Shown here piece by piece: positions 22,340-32,556 of a stretch of DNA of 64,000 nt (positions are counted from its first letter, which is position 1; each line of letters begins with the position of its first letter). The notes beneath the pieces were generated by a model, which was not told where the DNA came from, did no database searches, and was given only the letters and a program-made list of their open reading frames with translations. The position numbers and the translations under genes are program-made. Location of the stretch: contig NC_079892.1 of the NCBI RefSeq assembly GCF_024868665.1, positions 9,870,251 through 9,934,250 of the forward strand, written 5' to 3'. This DNA comes from Triplophysa rosa. Its lineage: Eukaryota > Chordata > Actinopteri > Cypriniformes > Nemacheilidae.

Positions 22340-24955
22340 GCTCAACACATCAAGCATGAAGAGGAGTTGAGCAGAGATGAGTAGAGAAATTATAATAAGA
22401 AACAGGAAGAGTCGAGATGAGGAGAGGAGATGAGAAGAAAACAGAAAGAAGAGAGATAAGGAGTAGAGATGATATAAGGAGAAACAAAGAAGAGAGATAA
22501 GGAGTAGAGATGAGATGAGGAGAAACAAAGAAGAGAGATAAGGAGTAGAGATGAGATGAGGAGAAACAAAGAAGAGAGATAAGGAGTAGAGATGAGATGA
22601 GGAGAAACAAAGAAGAGAGATAAGGAGTAGAGATGAGATGAGGAGAAACAAAGAAGAGAGATAAGGAGTAGAGATGAGATGAGGAGAAACAAAGAAGAGA
22701 GATAAGGAGTAGAGATGAGATGAGGAGAAACAAAGAAGAGAGATAAGGAGTAGAGATGAGATGAGGAGAAACAAAGAAGAGAGATAAGGAGTAGAGATGA
22801 GATGAGGAGAAACAAAGAAGAGAGATAAGGAGTAGAGATGAGATGAGGAGAAACAAAGAAGAGAGATAAGGAGTAGAGATGAGATGAGGAGAAACAAAGA
22901 AGAGAGATAAGGAGTAGAGATGAGATGAGGAGAAACAAAGAAGAGAGATAAGGAGTAGAGATGAGATGAGGAGAAACAAAGAAGAGAGATAAGGAGTAGA
23001 GATGAGATGAGGAGAAACAAAGAAGAGAGATAAGGAGTAGAGATGAGATGAGGAGAAACAAAGAAGAGAGATAAGGAGTAGAGATGAGATGAGGAGAAAC
23101 AAAGAAGAGAGATAAGGAGTAGAGATGAGATGAGGAGAAACAAAGAAGAGAGATAAGGAGTAGAGATGAGATGAGGAGAAACAAAGAAGAGAGATAAGGA
23201 GTAGAGATGAGATGAGGAGAAACAAAGAAGAGAGATAAGGAGTAGAGATGAGATGAGGAGAAACAAAGAAGAGAGATAAGGAGTAGAGATGAGATGAGGA
23301 GAAACAAAGAAGAGAGATAAGGAGTAGAGATGAGATGAGGAGAAACAAAGAAGAGAGATAAGGAGTAGAGATGAGATGAGGAGAAACAAAGAAGAGAGAT
23401 AAGGAGTAGAGATGAGATGAGGAGAAACAAAGAAGAGAGATAAGGAGTAGAGATGAGATGAGGAGAAACAAAGAAGAGAGATAAGGAGTAGAGATGAGAT
23501 GAGGAGAAACAAAGAAGAGAGATAAGGAGTAGAGATGAGATGAGGAGAAACAAAGAAGAGAGATAAGGAGTAGAGATGAGATGAGGAGAAACAAAGAAGA
23601 GAGATAAGGAGTAGAGATGAGATGAGGAGAAACAAAGAAGAGAGATAAGGAGTAGAGATGAGATGAGGAGAAACAAAGAAGAGAGATAAGGAGTAGAGAT
23701 GAGATGAGGAGAAACAAAGAAGAGAGATAAGGAGTAGAGATGAGATGAGGAGAAACAAAGAAGAGAGATAAGGAGTAGAGATGAGATGAGGAGAAACAAA
23801 GAAGAGAGATAAGGAGTAGAGATGAGATGAGGAGAAACAAAGAAGAGAGATAAGGAGTAGAGATGAGATGAGGAGAAACAAAGAAGAGAGATAAGGAGTA
23901 GAGATGAGATGAGGAGAAACAAAGAAGAGAGATAAGGAGTAGAGATGAGATGAGGAGAAACAAAGAAGAGAGATAAGGAGTAGAGATGAGATGAGGAGAA
24001 ACAAAGAAGAGAGATAAGGAGTAGAGATGAGATGAGGAGAAACAAAGAAGAGAGATAAGGAGTAGAGATGAGATGAGGAGAAACAAAGAAGAGAGATAAG
24101 GAGTAGAGATGAGATGAGGAGAAACAAAGAAGAGAGATAAGGAGTAGAGATGAGATGAGGAGAAACAAAGAAGAGAGATAAGGAGTAGAGATGAGATGAG
24201 GAGAAACAAAGAAGAGAGATAAGGAGTAGAGATGAGATGAGGAGAAACAAAGAAGAGAGATAAGGAGTAGAGATGAGATGAGGAGAAACAAAGAAGAGAG
24301 ATAAGGAGTAGAGATGAGATGAGGAGAAACAAAGAAGAGAGATAAGGAGTAGAGATGAGATGAGGAGAAACAAAGAAGAGAGATAAGGAGTAGAGTTGAG
24401 ATGAGGAGAAACAAAGAAGAGAGATAAGGAGTAGAGATGAGATGAGGAGAAACAAAGAAGAGAGATAAGGAGTAGAGATGAGATGAGGAGAAACAAAGAA
24501 GAGAGATAAGGAGTAGAGATGAGATGTGTAGAAACTAGAAAAGGAGATACAAGAAGTGTAGCGGAGATGGGAAAGGGGTAAAGGCTAGAATGGAGATGAG
24601 GAGAAGAGAGTGGTTGAGTAGAAACTAGAAGAGGAGAGACGAGAAGTGACATGGAGGCGAGAAGCAGATGAGAAACAGCCAGAAGGGAGAAGAGGAGTAG
24701 AGAAAAGATCATGAGAAACAGGAAGAGGAGAGATGAGGAGCTAAAATGAGATTAGGAGAAAGAGGGAAAGAAAAGACGTGAAGAGGATATGAGAAGAAAT
24801 AGGCAGAAGGGAGATGAGGAGCAAGGAAAAGAAACAGGACGAGGAGAGACGAGACGAGATGTAAAGTGGAGGTGAGAAGAGGAGAAACAGGCAGAAGTGA
24901 GAAGAGGAATGAGAAATGGGGGTGATGAGAAGATGAAAACTGGAAGAGGGGAGAC
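22340..24955. repeat. Purine-rich domain enclosing the 41-bp satellite array
   Basis: The plus strand is almost wholly A/G for 2.6 kb. The centre is a near-perfect array; the flanks (22340-22478 and 24529-24955) are degenerate relatives with words such as gagatgaggag, gaaactagaa and ggagagacgag. Homogeneous centre and decayed edges are the pattern expected from repeated unequal exchange. Confidence 0.9.
22479..24528. repeat. Satellite array: 50 x 41 bp, no length variants
   Basis: The unit starts gagaaacaaagaagagagat and ends aaggagtagagatgagatgag. First and last full units start at 22479 and 24488, a distance of 2009 = 49 x 41 exactly, so I see no indel over 50 units. A degenerate unit precedes at about 22438. 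Only rare point changes are visible, for example an A-to-T in gagttgag near 24395. Forty-one is not a multiple of 3 and the minus strand of the unit has no stop in any phase, so three overlapping minus-strand frames of 674-799 codons stay open. They are repeat artefacts, not genes. The array lies in the grm8 intron between exons C and D. Confidence 0.97.
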
Positions 24956-25411
24956 CCTAACCCTAATATTGTCAAAAGGCTGAATTTTCAGCTGTATACC
25001 ACTCAGCCCTAGAGAAGTGACAGAAAATAATGAAATCAAAGACAAGCCCATGCAATGACTTCTAGGCCAAACAAACGATAACCTTTAACAACTATCCTCA
25101 GACTACATCAATCAGAAGGACACTCAGATTTTAAAGACAGAATGACTACGACACACCAGCACACGCATGTTAGCGGGTATATATTTGTTTCCCTCAATTG
25201 AGGGCAGATTGCAGCGTTTAAGACTCTCCTGTTTGTTCTCAGGCTTAATCGGTTCCTGTCTAAACAGGATCTGCCCATTGATCTTCTCATCCAGCAGAAA
25301 CATCGAATCCTCGAGATCCAATCAGACGTCAACATGATGGAGTGCTCTGCCTCCCAGGCAGAGGAGAACTCACAGCAGCTTGTAAAACTGTAACGCAAAA
25401 CCTATTCGTAC

Positions 25412-25549
25412 CGGTACATTTCTTGGGGCTTCCAGGACGCTTGCCGTGCATTCCCAACTTGCACACGAAGTTTTCCTCCCAGAACTCGGCGAACCAAACG
25501 TTCCGGCGGTTGTTGGACAAGGAGCGGCTTTTGAAGTATCGGTCAAATG
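25412..25549 (-). CDS. grm8: grm8 coding exon C (FDRYF ... [10 protein letters not shown] ... KKCTG)
   Basis: Seen: acceptor ttttttag, then 138 bp encoding a peptide with [27 protein letters not shown] and [13 protein letters not shown], then a gtacga donor; phase 1 in and phase 1 out. Known: FDRYF..NNRRN(V/I)WFAEFWE is diagnostic of the glutamate-binding domain of group III mGluRs. The KLG.HGKR....KKCTG tail is closer to vertebrate mGluR8 than to mGluR4, mGluR6 or mGluR7. The cysteines of ENFVCKL and KKCTG are expected to form a disulfide in the folded lobe. The donor opens the 17.7-kb intron that holds the 41-bp satellite array about 0.9 kb downstream. Confidence 0.95.
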
Positions 25550-25627
25550 CTAAAAAAAGAGTAAACAAAGTATTAGGAGAAATTTTGCCAATATAAGAGC
25601 TCAGCATAACTAGAAAATTCACCTAAC

Positions 25628-25782
25628 CTTCTATGGATGCTCTTTTTGGAAGTATTGTTATAGCCCCTTCCGCCACACTTTCCTGCTGAACGACCGGAGA
25701 TATCTTGGATCCCCAGCTGTCTGATCCCACCCACAGGAAGTGACCCGTTTGGTTGTTCCGCTTCGCAGCATCCAAGACACGT
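25628..25782 (-). CDS. grm8: grm8 coding exon B (contains the GSDSWG glutamate-site motif)
   Basis: Seen: acceptor tttcag, then 155 bp; its first base completes the Arg codon split from exon A. The peptide includes [18 protein letters not shown] and [15 protein letters not shown], and is followed by a gttagg donor leaving phase 1. Known: the Asp of GSDSWG is one of the conserved residues contacting the amino group of glutamate in this receptor family, and NQT is a glycosylation sequon at a position also used in mammalian group III receptors. The exon length and ILPKRAS end fit mGluR8/mGluR4 exon organisation. Only 78 bp of intron separate it from exon C. Confidence 0.95.
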
Positions 25783-26725
25783 CTGAAACACCATCAAAGC
25801 ATCCGTTCACATAAAAGATTGTGATGTCTTTTAGCAGTGATTCGTTCCGGCTTTCTGAGGTCATCAATGTCCTGTTTTAGGAACACTTACAATTATAAAA
25901 TTGCTCTTAGGTCATCAGTGTAATGGGTATGATTCCAAAGGACATCATCTAATAGGCTTAAAAGGTCATTGGCTCTCGGGAATATGGGAAAGTGAATGTC
26001 TAATGCACCGTAGGTGCAAGAAATGTCTTAGAAAAACGTACGAAACGCTGGATTATGGTAAAATGAGTTCTCCATGCCTTAGGTAGCATATTATAAGAAA
26101 TTGCTGACTCTATCTATTTTTGAAGTTTTCCCCTAAGAGCAATACTTACAGCCTGACTGCATCATCTGCCAGCCAATTCTGTGGAAATGGGAGTTCAATA
26201 CAACTCGTGGTTTGTCCCGAAACTTTTCTCTTATGCTGACTCTCCCAATTGCCAAATAATTCATTTAGATAAAATACTTGTTTAAAAGAAGTTTTTTAAA
26301 ACTGTTTTAAACTCTTACTAAATTTACAAAGAGGAATAGATATCCAGATATCTATTTAAATGCCAAAAACATAAGGGAACATTCTTTCAATGGATATCTG
26401 GGAATGTGAGATAATCAAGACGTTCTGATAAAACGTAACAACATTCATTTCTTCAATTCTCAAAACCAATTCCAATGACCCATGAAATAGATGCTCAGGG
26501 TTTAAGGTTGCTACATAAGAAACGGGTCAAAATAACAGAAAAGATGCTCTGTCTTTTTTCAGACCTCAAATACTGCAAAGCATACAAGTCCAAGTCCATA
26601 TTCACTTTTAAGCAATGCAGCAGTAGGTTAGATGAGCAAAGACGGACTACTTTGTCACATTAATGCTAATTTTACAATACTTAGTATTTAATGCTAAACT
26701 TACATCACATGACAGCAGTTTGAAG

Positions 26726-26936
26726 TTAAAGCTGCACTCAGTTACATTATGCCATTACTATTTTCCCTGCTTGTAACATTCCTCTGTTGTCTGATATCGA
26801 TCACAAAATAAGACCAACTTAGACCTAAACAGTTTCAACAACTGAAATTTCATAAATCACAACTAATAAGCTCTCCCTATTTTCCATAAACATTTACTGA
26901 GTAACTTTTAATCAAAGTCACTGAGTGCAGCTGTGA
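26726..26936. mobile_element. Short fold-back MITE (ends TTAAAGCTGCACTCAGTTAC)
   Basis: ttaaagctgcactcagttac at the left mirrors gtcactgagtgcagctgtga at the right. 211 bp, non-coding, inside the insertion that splits F2 copy 1. Confidence 0.75.
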
Positions 26937-27205
26937 CACGTCAGAGGAGACCTGGCCCCCCCGGCTGAGACTGGTTTCTCCCAAGGTTTTTTTTTTCTCC
27001 ATTTATTTATCATTGGAGTTTGGGTTCTTGCCACAGGGCCATGTTGGCTTGCTCACCGGGAGACTGCTTTTATTAAATATTATTTACTAGAATGATCTTG
27101 CTTGCTCTGTAAACACCATGTTTTTTTCTTATTTTCTCCTGTGAAGCTGATTTGGAACAATGCACATTGTGAAATGCGCTATATAAATAAAATAAAATAG
27201 AATAT
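26937..27205 (+). mobile_element. LINE-like 3' end fragment
   Basis: Contains ctgagactggtttctcccaa, ggagtttgggttcttgccac, ttggcttgctcaccggga and a tail gaaatgcgctatataaataa then aataaaatagaat. I recall this arrangement from the 3' ends of L2/CR1-type LINEs in fish, with an AT-rich short tail. Severely 5'-truncated, no coding left. Confidence 0.65.
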
Positions 27206-27761
27206 TTGTACATGTATTTAGAAAAAGTTAAAAATAATATTTTATATGATACCCTTAATTTTTATTGCAGTTTTCATGCGTCTTGTCATGCTGTCAGTCT
27301 TTCACAATGCTGTTGGATGACTTTATGTCCCTCCTGAGGTTTGATTTTGTTGAAATTCAACAGACACTGTACTGAAATGGACACAATACATCTAGAAATG
27401 ATGATTAAATGAACATTTGGAAATGGTCTCTTAATTTTTTCCGCGGCTGTATGTTAAAAAAGACAATCCTAAGAATTTAGGACGAGACGAACATTTTATG
27501 ACATCATTTGTATATTTGACTGCCTCAAGTGCTTTTTTGCACTGTGGGCACTTTCCAGTGAAATAATGAAACTTATCTTATTTACACTTGTATATTCTAT
27601 CACCTAACCCTTGCCATACCCCTAAACCAAACCATTTTTTACATTTTCAAATAAGCATTTTTTAATACGTTTAATAAACAATTTACATTGTGGGGACCAC
27701 TGGTGGGTGGTTCATTATTGAAGGGACACACATGCATAGAAAAGTGAACTGGTAAGCACAC

Positions 27762-27897
27762 CTGATATCATCCTCATTTGCAAACATGACAATGGCGCGA
27801 GCGCTGGGTGTCTCTAGCAGGCGAAGGATGATCTTGTCAAACTCTCCTGGTCTGGGCTCTCTGGGGATCTTCAGAGACTGAGCGATACACACACCAC
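27762..27897 (-). CDS. grm8: grm8 coding exon A (ligand-binding domain, lobe region starting GGVCIAQS)
   Basis: Seen: on the minus strand an acceptor (ctctcag) is followed by 136 bp encoding a peptide that includes [17 protein letters not shown] and ends MFANEDDI, then a gtgtgc donor. The exon enters in phase 1 and leaves in phase 2. Known: this matches the Venus-flytrap extracellular domain of group III metabotropic glutamate receptors, presynaptic Gi/o-coupled receptors that sense synaptic glutamate. The REPRPGEF stretch is typical of mGluR8 and mGluR4-like members and differs from mGluR7. It is the most 5' exon found here; the exon that should precede it (signal peptide and first half of the lobe) was not seen between 28 kb and the right edge. 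The open frame continues upstream of the exon only as intronic CT-rich sequence and is not coding there. Confidence 0.93.
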
Positions 27898-27924
27898 CTG
27901 AGAGCAGGATGATGAGGTGACAGA

Positions 27925-28060
27925 AGAGAGAGAGAGAGAGAGAGTAAGAGGATACAGAATACGTACATTGATGGAAAGCAAAAGAAAGGAAATTAAACGG
28001 CGGGATTAAAGAGAAAATAAAAACAAAAAGAAAGCAAAAAAGAGAGAGAGAGAAAATGGA
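27925..28060. repeat. Purine-rich tract with (GA)n
   Basis: Just upstream of grm8 exon A on the minus strand: agagagagagagagagag and later aaaagagagagagag. In the transcript this is a CU-rich stretch before the acceptor, beyond the normal branch-point region. Confidence 0.8.
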
Positions 28061-28824
28061 CATTGAGAGAGATAGAGACACAGACAGGACAGGACATGAG
28101 AAGGTCAGTAAATGTGAAGACGGCGGGGCAGTGACAGAAACTTATTCCATTATAAGATGGGCACAGACGCTCGTAGATTAGATACAGAGAGAGCAGAGAA
28201 CAACAGACGCGGTGTTTTTCTCAGCGGAGTGAGGAAAGCGTGTTTAGATTCAAATGATATCTGATAGTGTCACCTTGCCCAAGGTGCCCGAGGCAACTCG
28301 AGGTGATGTCAAACACGTCTCTGCTTATTTACTCGACCTAATGCAATTCAGCTAGTGCAAGACTCCACGCTTGAATATCAGCCACAGTGTCATATATACC
28401 GAGACATGCACACAGCAATTCGGTTGTTTTCGTATTCAAACATATTACAGAGGCACAAAGAAAACTGTGATTAGGAGGCAGCTCTTGCTCTTTCTGACAG
28501 TTGCACTAATGGAGTGCACAGTATCACACTCACAAACAGAGGCTTTTTATTTTTGAATTCTTTTTTTAATACTTTGCACTCTAGTTCCATGTATATGTGT
28601 TTTATCTTCCAATGCCCGTTTAACATATAACACAACATAACACATGAACCTTTTCATTGGTGAGCTCTGAATTCAATGACTGACTCTTGCACTACTTTTT
28701 ATTGCTCTCATAAATGCAAGAATACTGATTCGCCACAGTAAGCTTTTTATAAAGATTTGTTGAGTTATCGGATTTTGCAGAAAGCGTCAGTTTGACGTCA
28801 TTTGACTTCAACCAATGTAAAGAT

Positions 28825-30085
28825 CCCTGATAGCACACATACATCTGGGAGACGTCTATTTGATGTCTGCATTTACATCTTCAAGACGTTTTTTTTAATG
28901 CTTGCTCATCTGCAATATGCCTTCTGTCATATAGACATCTAGATGTCGTCTGTAATATGTTTAGGATTTTCTAAGATGTTTATCAGATGTTTTTACACAG
29001 CAGATGTTTCCCAGACCTCCAGATTCTTAGCACACATCTAAGGGTGTTTTCACACTTGGGTCCTCTTTAAAAGAACCGAACTCAGACCCCTTTAAGTGGA
29101 CCAAATGAGTTCTTTTTATGTTCACATGGTCTCTGTCCCTGAAAGAGGACTCGTATCTTTTTTGGTCCACTTAAGCGATAATGGGGACTCAGACCTCTTT
29201 ATGTTCATACTGTTTTTTGGGGACTGATCCTTAGGAACATTTACCATGGTTTTATTATAGTAAATATAGTATATAGTAAACGTTAGCAGTTAGTTAGAGT
29301 TTGTGCATTGTAAAAAGGGACTAAATGGCGAATTAACTAAAATTACAATGCTATATTGATGATCATGTGTTTTAAAAACAGACAAATATGTGTAATGAAT
29401 AAACATAGAGCCCTGCATTCCAGCCCGAGCCTGACAAATTTACACTCCTAGGGCCGGGCTTCGGGACAGTTTTCACGTCATAGTTAAAATGCGAGGCGTG
29501 TATTGGGCCTTTTTCACTGTGCCATGCTCAATGGCAATAGTCCCCACTCCCCCGCATGGCAGTCTCACTTTACTATCCAGACCAGAGCATGCATACATTG
29601 TTATGATGCAAGTGTTTTGAGTTAAACAGTAGGTAAAGCGCACACTCTCTCAGCACGACAGTGTAAAGTTTTTTTCTTGCGGTAATAGTCGAAGCTAAAG
29701 GAGGAATTTAAGCAGACTCATGCCCGTCATGCATTCAAATTCGAACTCTGGCAGGGTTGACAATCAAACTGCGTTCTGCACCTGAGCAAAAAAAAAACTC
29801 AAAACATTTTTCTAAACTAAGCGAAATATAATTAACCATTATAAACAAAACTAAACTATTTTAATGGCTGCAACAGTTTTAACATAAGCCAAAAGCGAAC
29901 CGTATCCAGACCACCTCCTGAGACGGTCTTGGTTCGCTTTCAAGGGGTCTGAGATCGTTTGCAGTGTTCACATATGGGCCAAAAACACAGCGAACCATGC
30001 TCAGACCCCTGAAAAGGACCAAGTGTGAAAACGCTCTTACAGATGTGCATGCAACATCTGGGACACGCATGCAATTTCAAACAGA
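28825..30085. mobile_element. MITE-like repeat built on GATGT/ACATC words, split by an insertion
   Basis: Starts ccctgatagcacacatacat and has gacgtctatttgatgtctg, agacatctagatgtcgtctg and similar mirrored words up to 29038. It resumes after 30039 with gatgtgcatgcaacatctgg. Resembles a cyprinid repeat with CCCTGATAGCAC ends; the right boundary is approximate. Confidence 0.5.
29039..30039. mobile_element. 1.0-kb TIR element (ends TAAGGGTGTTTTCACACTTG)
   Basis: Terminal inverted repeats: taagggtgttttcacacttg + ggtcc and, inverted, taagagcgttttcacacttg + gtcct. Subterminal copies of CTCAGACCCCTTTAA-like words occur near both ends (29086, about 29940, 30002). There is no transposase frame, and no unambiguous target duplication was found. 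Interrupts the GATGT-rich repeat. Confidence 0.8.
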
Positions 30086-30099
30086 GGTGGCGATAGAGG

Positions 30100-32430
30100 C
30101 AAAAGTTATAGAAAGCTTTTATTTTTTGTTTTAATTTTAGTTTAATTTCTAGCAATTTTGTTTTGTGCTTCCGTCAATTATTAAAACTTTTTAAAGATTG
30201 CTCTTTGATTGATTGATTCAGGTTTTTAGTGTAGTTTTAGTTGTAGTTTTACAGTTAATAATTTTAGTGCATTAGCATATACTAAACGAAAAAAAAAAAA
30301 AAAGTAGCAACAAACTGAACTAAGTTTGTGTTTTTCAGATAATATTTAATATAAAATTTTTAAAATAAAATTTTAAAATAAATTATTTTTTAAATGTCAA
30401 ATATTTAAAGGTTTTAGCTTTTGTTAACAATACCTTAATTAAACAATATGTTATTGCATACTGTACACATGACAAATCATCAAGTGATACTGTAGCACTT
30501 CCGATAAATACTTTAGGGTTCGAAGGGGATGGGATCTCGCGAGGTTAAATTCTGTTAACGCTGCCAGCAACATGTTGTCAGGGAATTTTCTGCACGCTGC
30601 ATTTGATATAAAATAGGGCTGCTAAGTGTTCAAAGTGTGGCTATAATAACCTTCCATCTTTTCTCTAAGCCCTCTATTACAGCATTAGCTCTGTACGGCC
30701 CCAGTTAAACACTCCACTACCCCTCCAAACACACTCTCTCCCCACTACTGTCCATTTAATCAAGAGCTGTGATGGCCCCATCCTGAGAGATCCTCTCCAT
30801 CACGGAAGCCATCACTGCGCCAAATTCTCTCAAAGACACCAAGCGATTATTCTAAATCAATGTCCTTTAGAGGATAAGCGCCAATCTGCATATCGCCATG
30901 GTTTTCTTAATAATGCCTGTTGTCCTGTCGTCAACTCGGTCATCAATATGTAATTCAGATGCTGGGCTCTGATAATAACTGCTGGTGGGACGTCTTCATG
31001 GGACACATTTTAAGATAGGATGCTGAATTAATGAGACCACAGAATATCAATGCTTAAGATTGTAACAAAGTTGAAGTACACGCTAAAAAATGCTGGCCTG
31101 TTTTTGTAAATTGTTATTGTAAAAAATAACTGGTAAAAATGTACTGGTTATTTTCTGCAATTATCAGTTAATTTGACAAACATCGCAATGTAGTGCAAAT
31201 TTTAAAATACAGATGAAACAGCTGTAAAATTCCTATTCTTATATATTCTTACGGTATATGTCCTGTTTTATACGATTTTTTTTATTCATGGTTGGGTCAA
31301 ATATGGACAATCCAAACCAATGAGTTTTTGGACTTTTTATAGTTTTTGGCCAGACAGTACAGTGTAAGGAGACAGGCTGTTTCAAAAAGTAGGCAGACTG
31401 ATTTGGACATAGTCTGAAGCAGCATCTTCATGGATAAACGCAGGCAATCCCGAGAATGCTTAGTAATAAAATTACTACAAGATGACAGACGGAGCTTAAT
31501 TTTATTAATAAGTCATTAAGTATATTTAATTAAACACTTAAAAGTCAAGTGTGTAATTTAGAGACCACTAGAGTCACAAAACGTAATTGCAGAAGTATCA
31601 GGTTTATAATTACAGTATAAATCCTTTCCATCGTCCACTGGGCGACCAAATACATGCTCATGCCCAAACCCCATTGGACTGTTTGACACAAACAGTTTGT
31701 GTGTGCTGTGTATTTTAGAGCAAAGCACTAGTTAGTACAGCATTAGGCAGTTCACAAAACCACCTCCCGTCTTTTTTAGTTCGTATTTTTATTTGAGGGT
31801 GGCGAGTTAATGGAGACCGGTTCACCCGGGGCTCATAAACAAACATGGCGTTATCGCCCCCCGTTCACAAACTTGCTCTATCACACCCAATACATTACAG
31901 GCGCCTTGCCACACATAAAATATTAAGACAGGCCATGACATAATATCAGATTCCGAAACCGAAGCATGTACTCTGAACGAGTCGGGGGAGACATCTGGCG
32001 AGGAAGCTCATTTAGAGCTCTCGGTGTCAAATCCGCCACAGGCGATACGAGTTCGCAGCTGTATTAGTCACACTGTCGTGGACGACAGGGATACCACCGT
32101 CACATTCTCAAACAATTTATGAGCGCCTGAGGCGTACTGTCTTTTGTCAGTGGCCACGTTACCTGTCTAATAAAATAATCACGTAGGATGTTTCTATAAG
32201 GTTATATTTCAAGCGCAAGTAGGAGGTGTGCCGTAACCAAATGACAACTTTTTTGTTTTATAATAATTTGAAATTAGTTGGGCTTTTTTGCGTTTGATTA
32301 CCATTTATCCATTAACCTTAAAGGGCAACAAGAATTTGCAAACTGTGGAAGCTGTGCCCTCAAGTGTCGACATCTGTAGTGTGCATACCACAAAAAGAGT
32401 TCAGTAGTATGACAGACAGACATTTGGAAC
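30100..32430. other. Long intronic stretch, nothing firm recognised
   Basis: A/T-rich at 30100-30460 with a poly-A run near 30290. 31080-31260 resembles the 'ctgtaaaaaataac' type dispersed repeat. A somewhat GC-richer patch spans 31840-32160. No frames with coding character. Confidence 0.4.
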
Positions 32431-32436
32431 TTAAGC

Positions 32437-32556
32437 TTAAAGTCACCAGTGTTGCAGTGATTATTATAAATGATTTATCCGTGCACACCATTATTTTTGT
32501 GACGTCACGATATGGAAAAGAAGTCAATCGCAACTTCCGTTTCATGGTGACTTTAA
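32437..32556. mobile_element. 120-bp MITE (ends TTAAAGTCACC / GGTGACTTTAA)
   Basis: ttaaagtcaccagt and atggtgactttaa form terminal inverted repeats. The body contains gtgacgtcacgat and ggaaaagaagtcaatc. Overlapping short frames on both strands are shadows. Confidence 0.78.

Larger units (their letters stand above)
26519..27451 (+). mobile_element. Tc1-type MITE family F2, copy 1, split by later insertions
   Basis: The left part (26519-26631) has aaacgggtcaaaataacaga, aaaagatgctctgtc and acttttaagcaatgcagcag. The right part (about 27207-27451) has tcttgtcatgctgtcagtct, ctcctgaggtttgattttgt and a terminal ggtctcttaattttttccgc ggctgtat. In the intact relative at 41797-42306 these two parts are contiguous, so roughly 575 bp were inserted here. 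The left terminus is not recognisable. Confidence 0.8.
7516..27897 (-). other. grm8: Partial grm8 gene span (four exons, three introns)
   Basis: The four exons are collinear, on one strand, with all splice phases matching, and have no stop or frameshift, so this is a functional-looking gene and not a retrocopy. Introns are 27761-25783 (about 2.0 kb), 25627-25550 (78 bp) and 25411-7717 (17.7 kb). The flanking introns extend past both window edges. Teleosts usually keep two grm8 copies (a and b), and cyprinid tetraploids more; the sequence alone does not tell me which paralogue this is. Confidence 0.9.

Noticed and set aside
22479..24528. CRISPR-like array
   Set aside because: The units are contiguous with no unique spacers, and the sequence is vertebrate.
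22313..24712. Minus-strand frames of 674-799 codons as a large repetitive membrane protein
   Set aside because: They are translations of the 41-bp satellite in three phases, inside a grm8 intron, with no promoter, splice or sequence support.
24953..24965. Telomere-like CCCTAACCCTAA
   Set aside because: Only two hexamers at the edge of the purine-rich domain; too short to mean an interstitial telomere.
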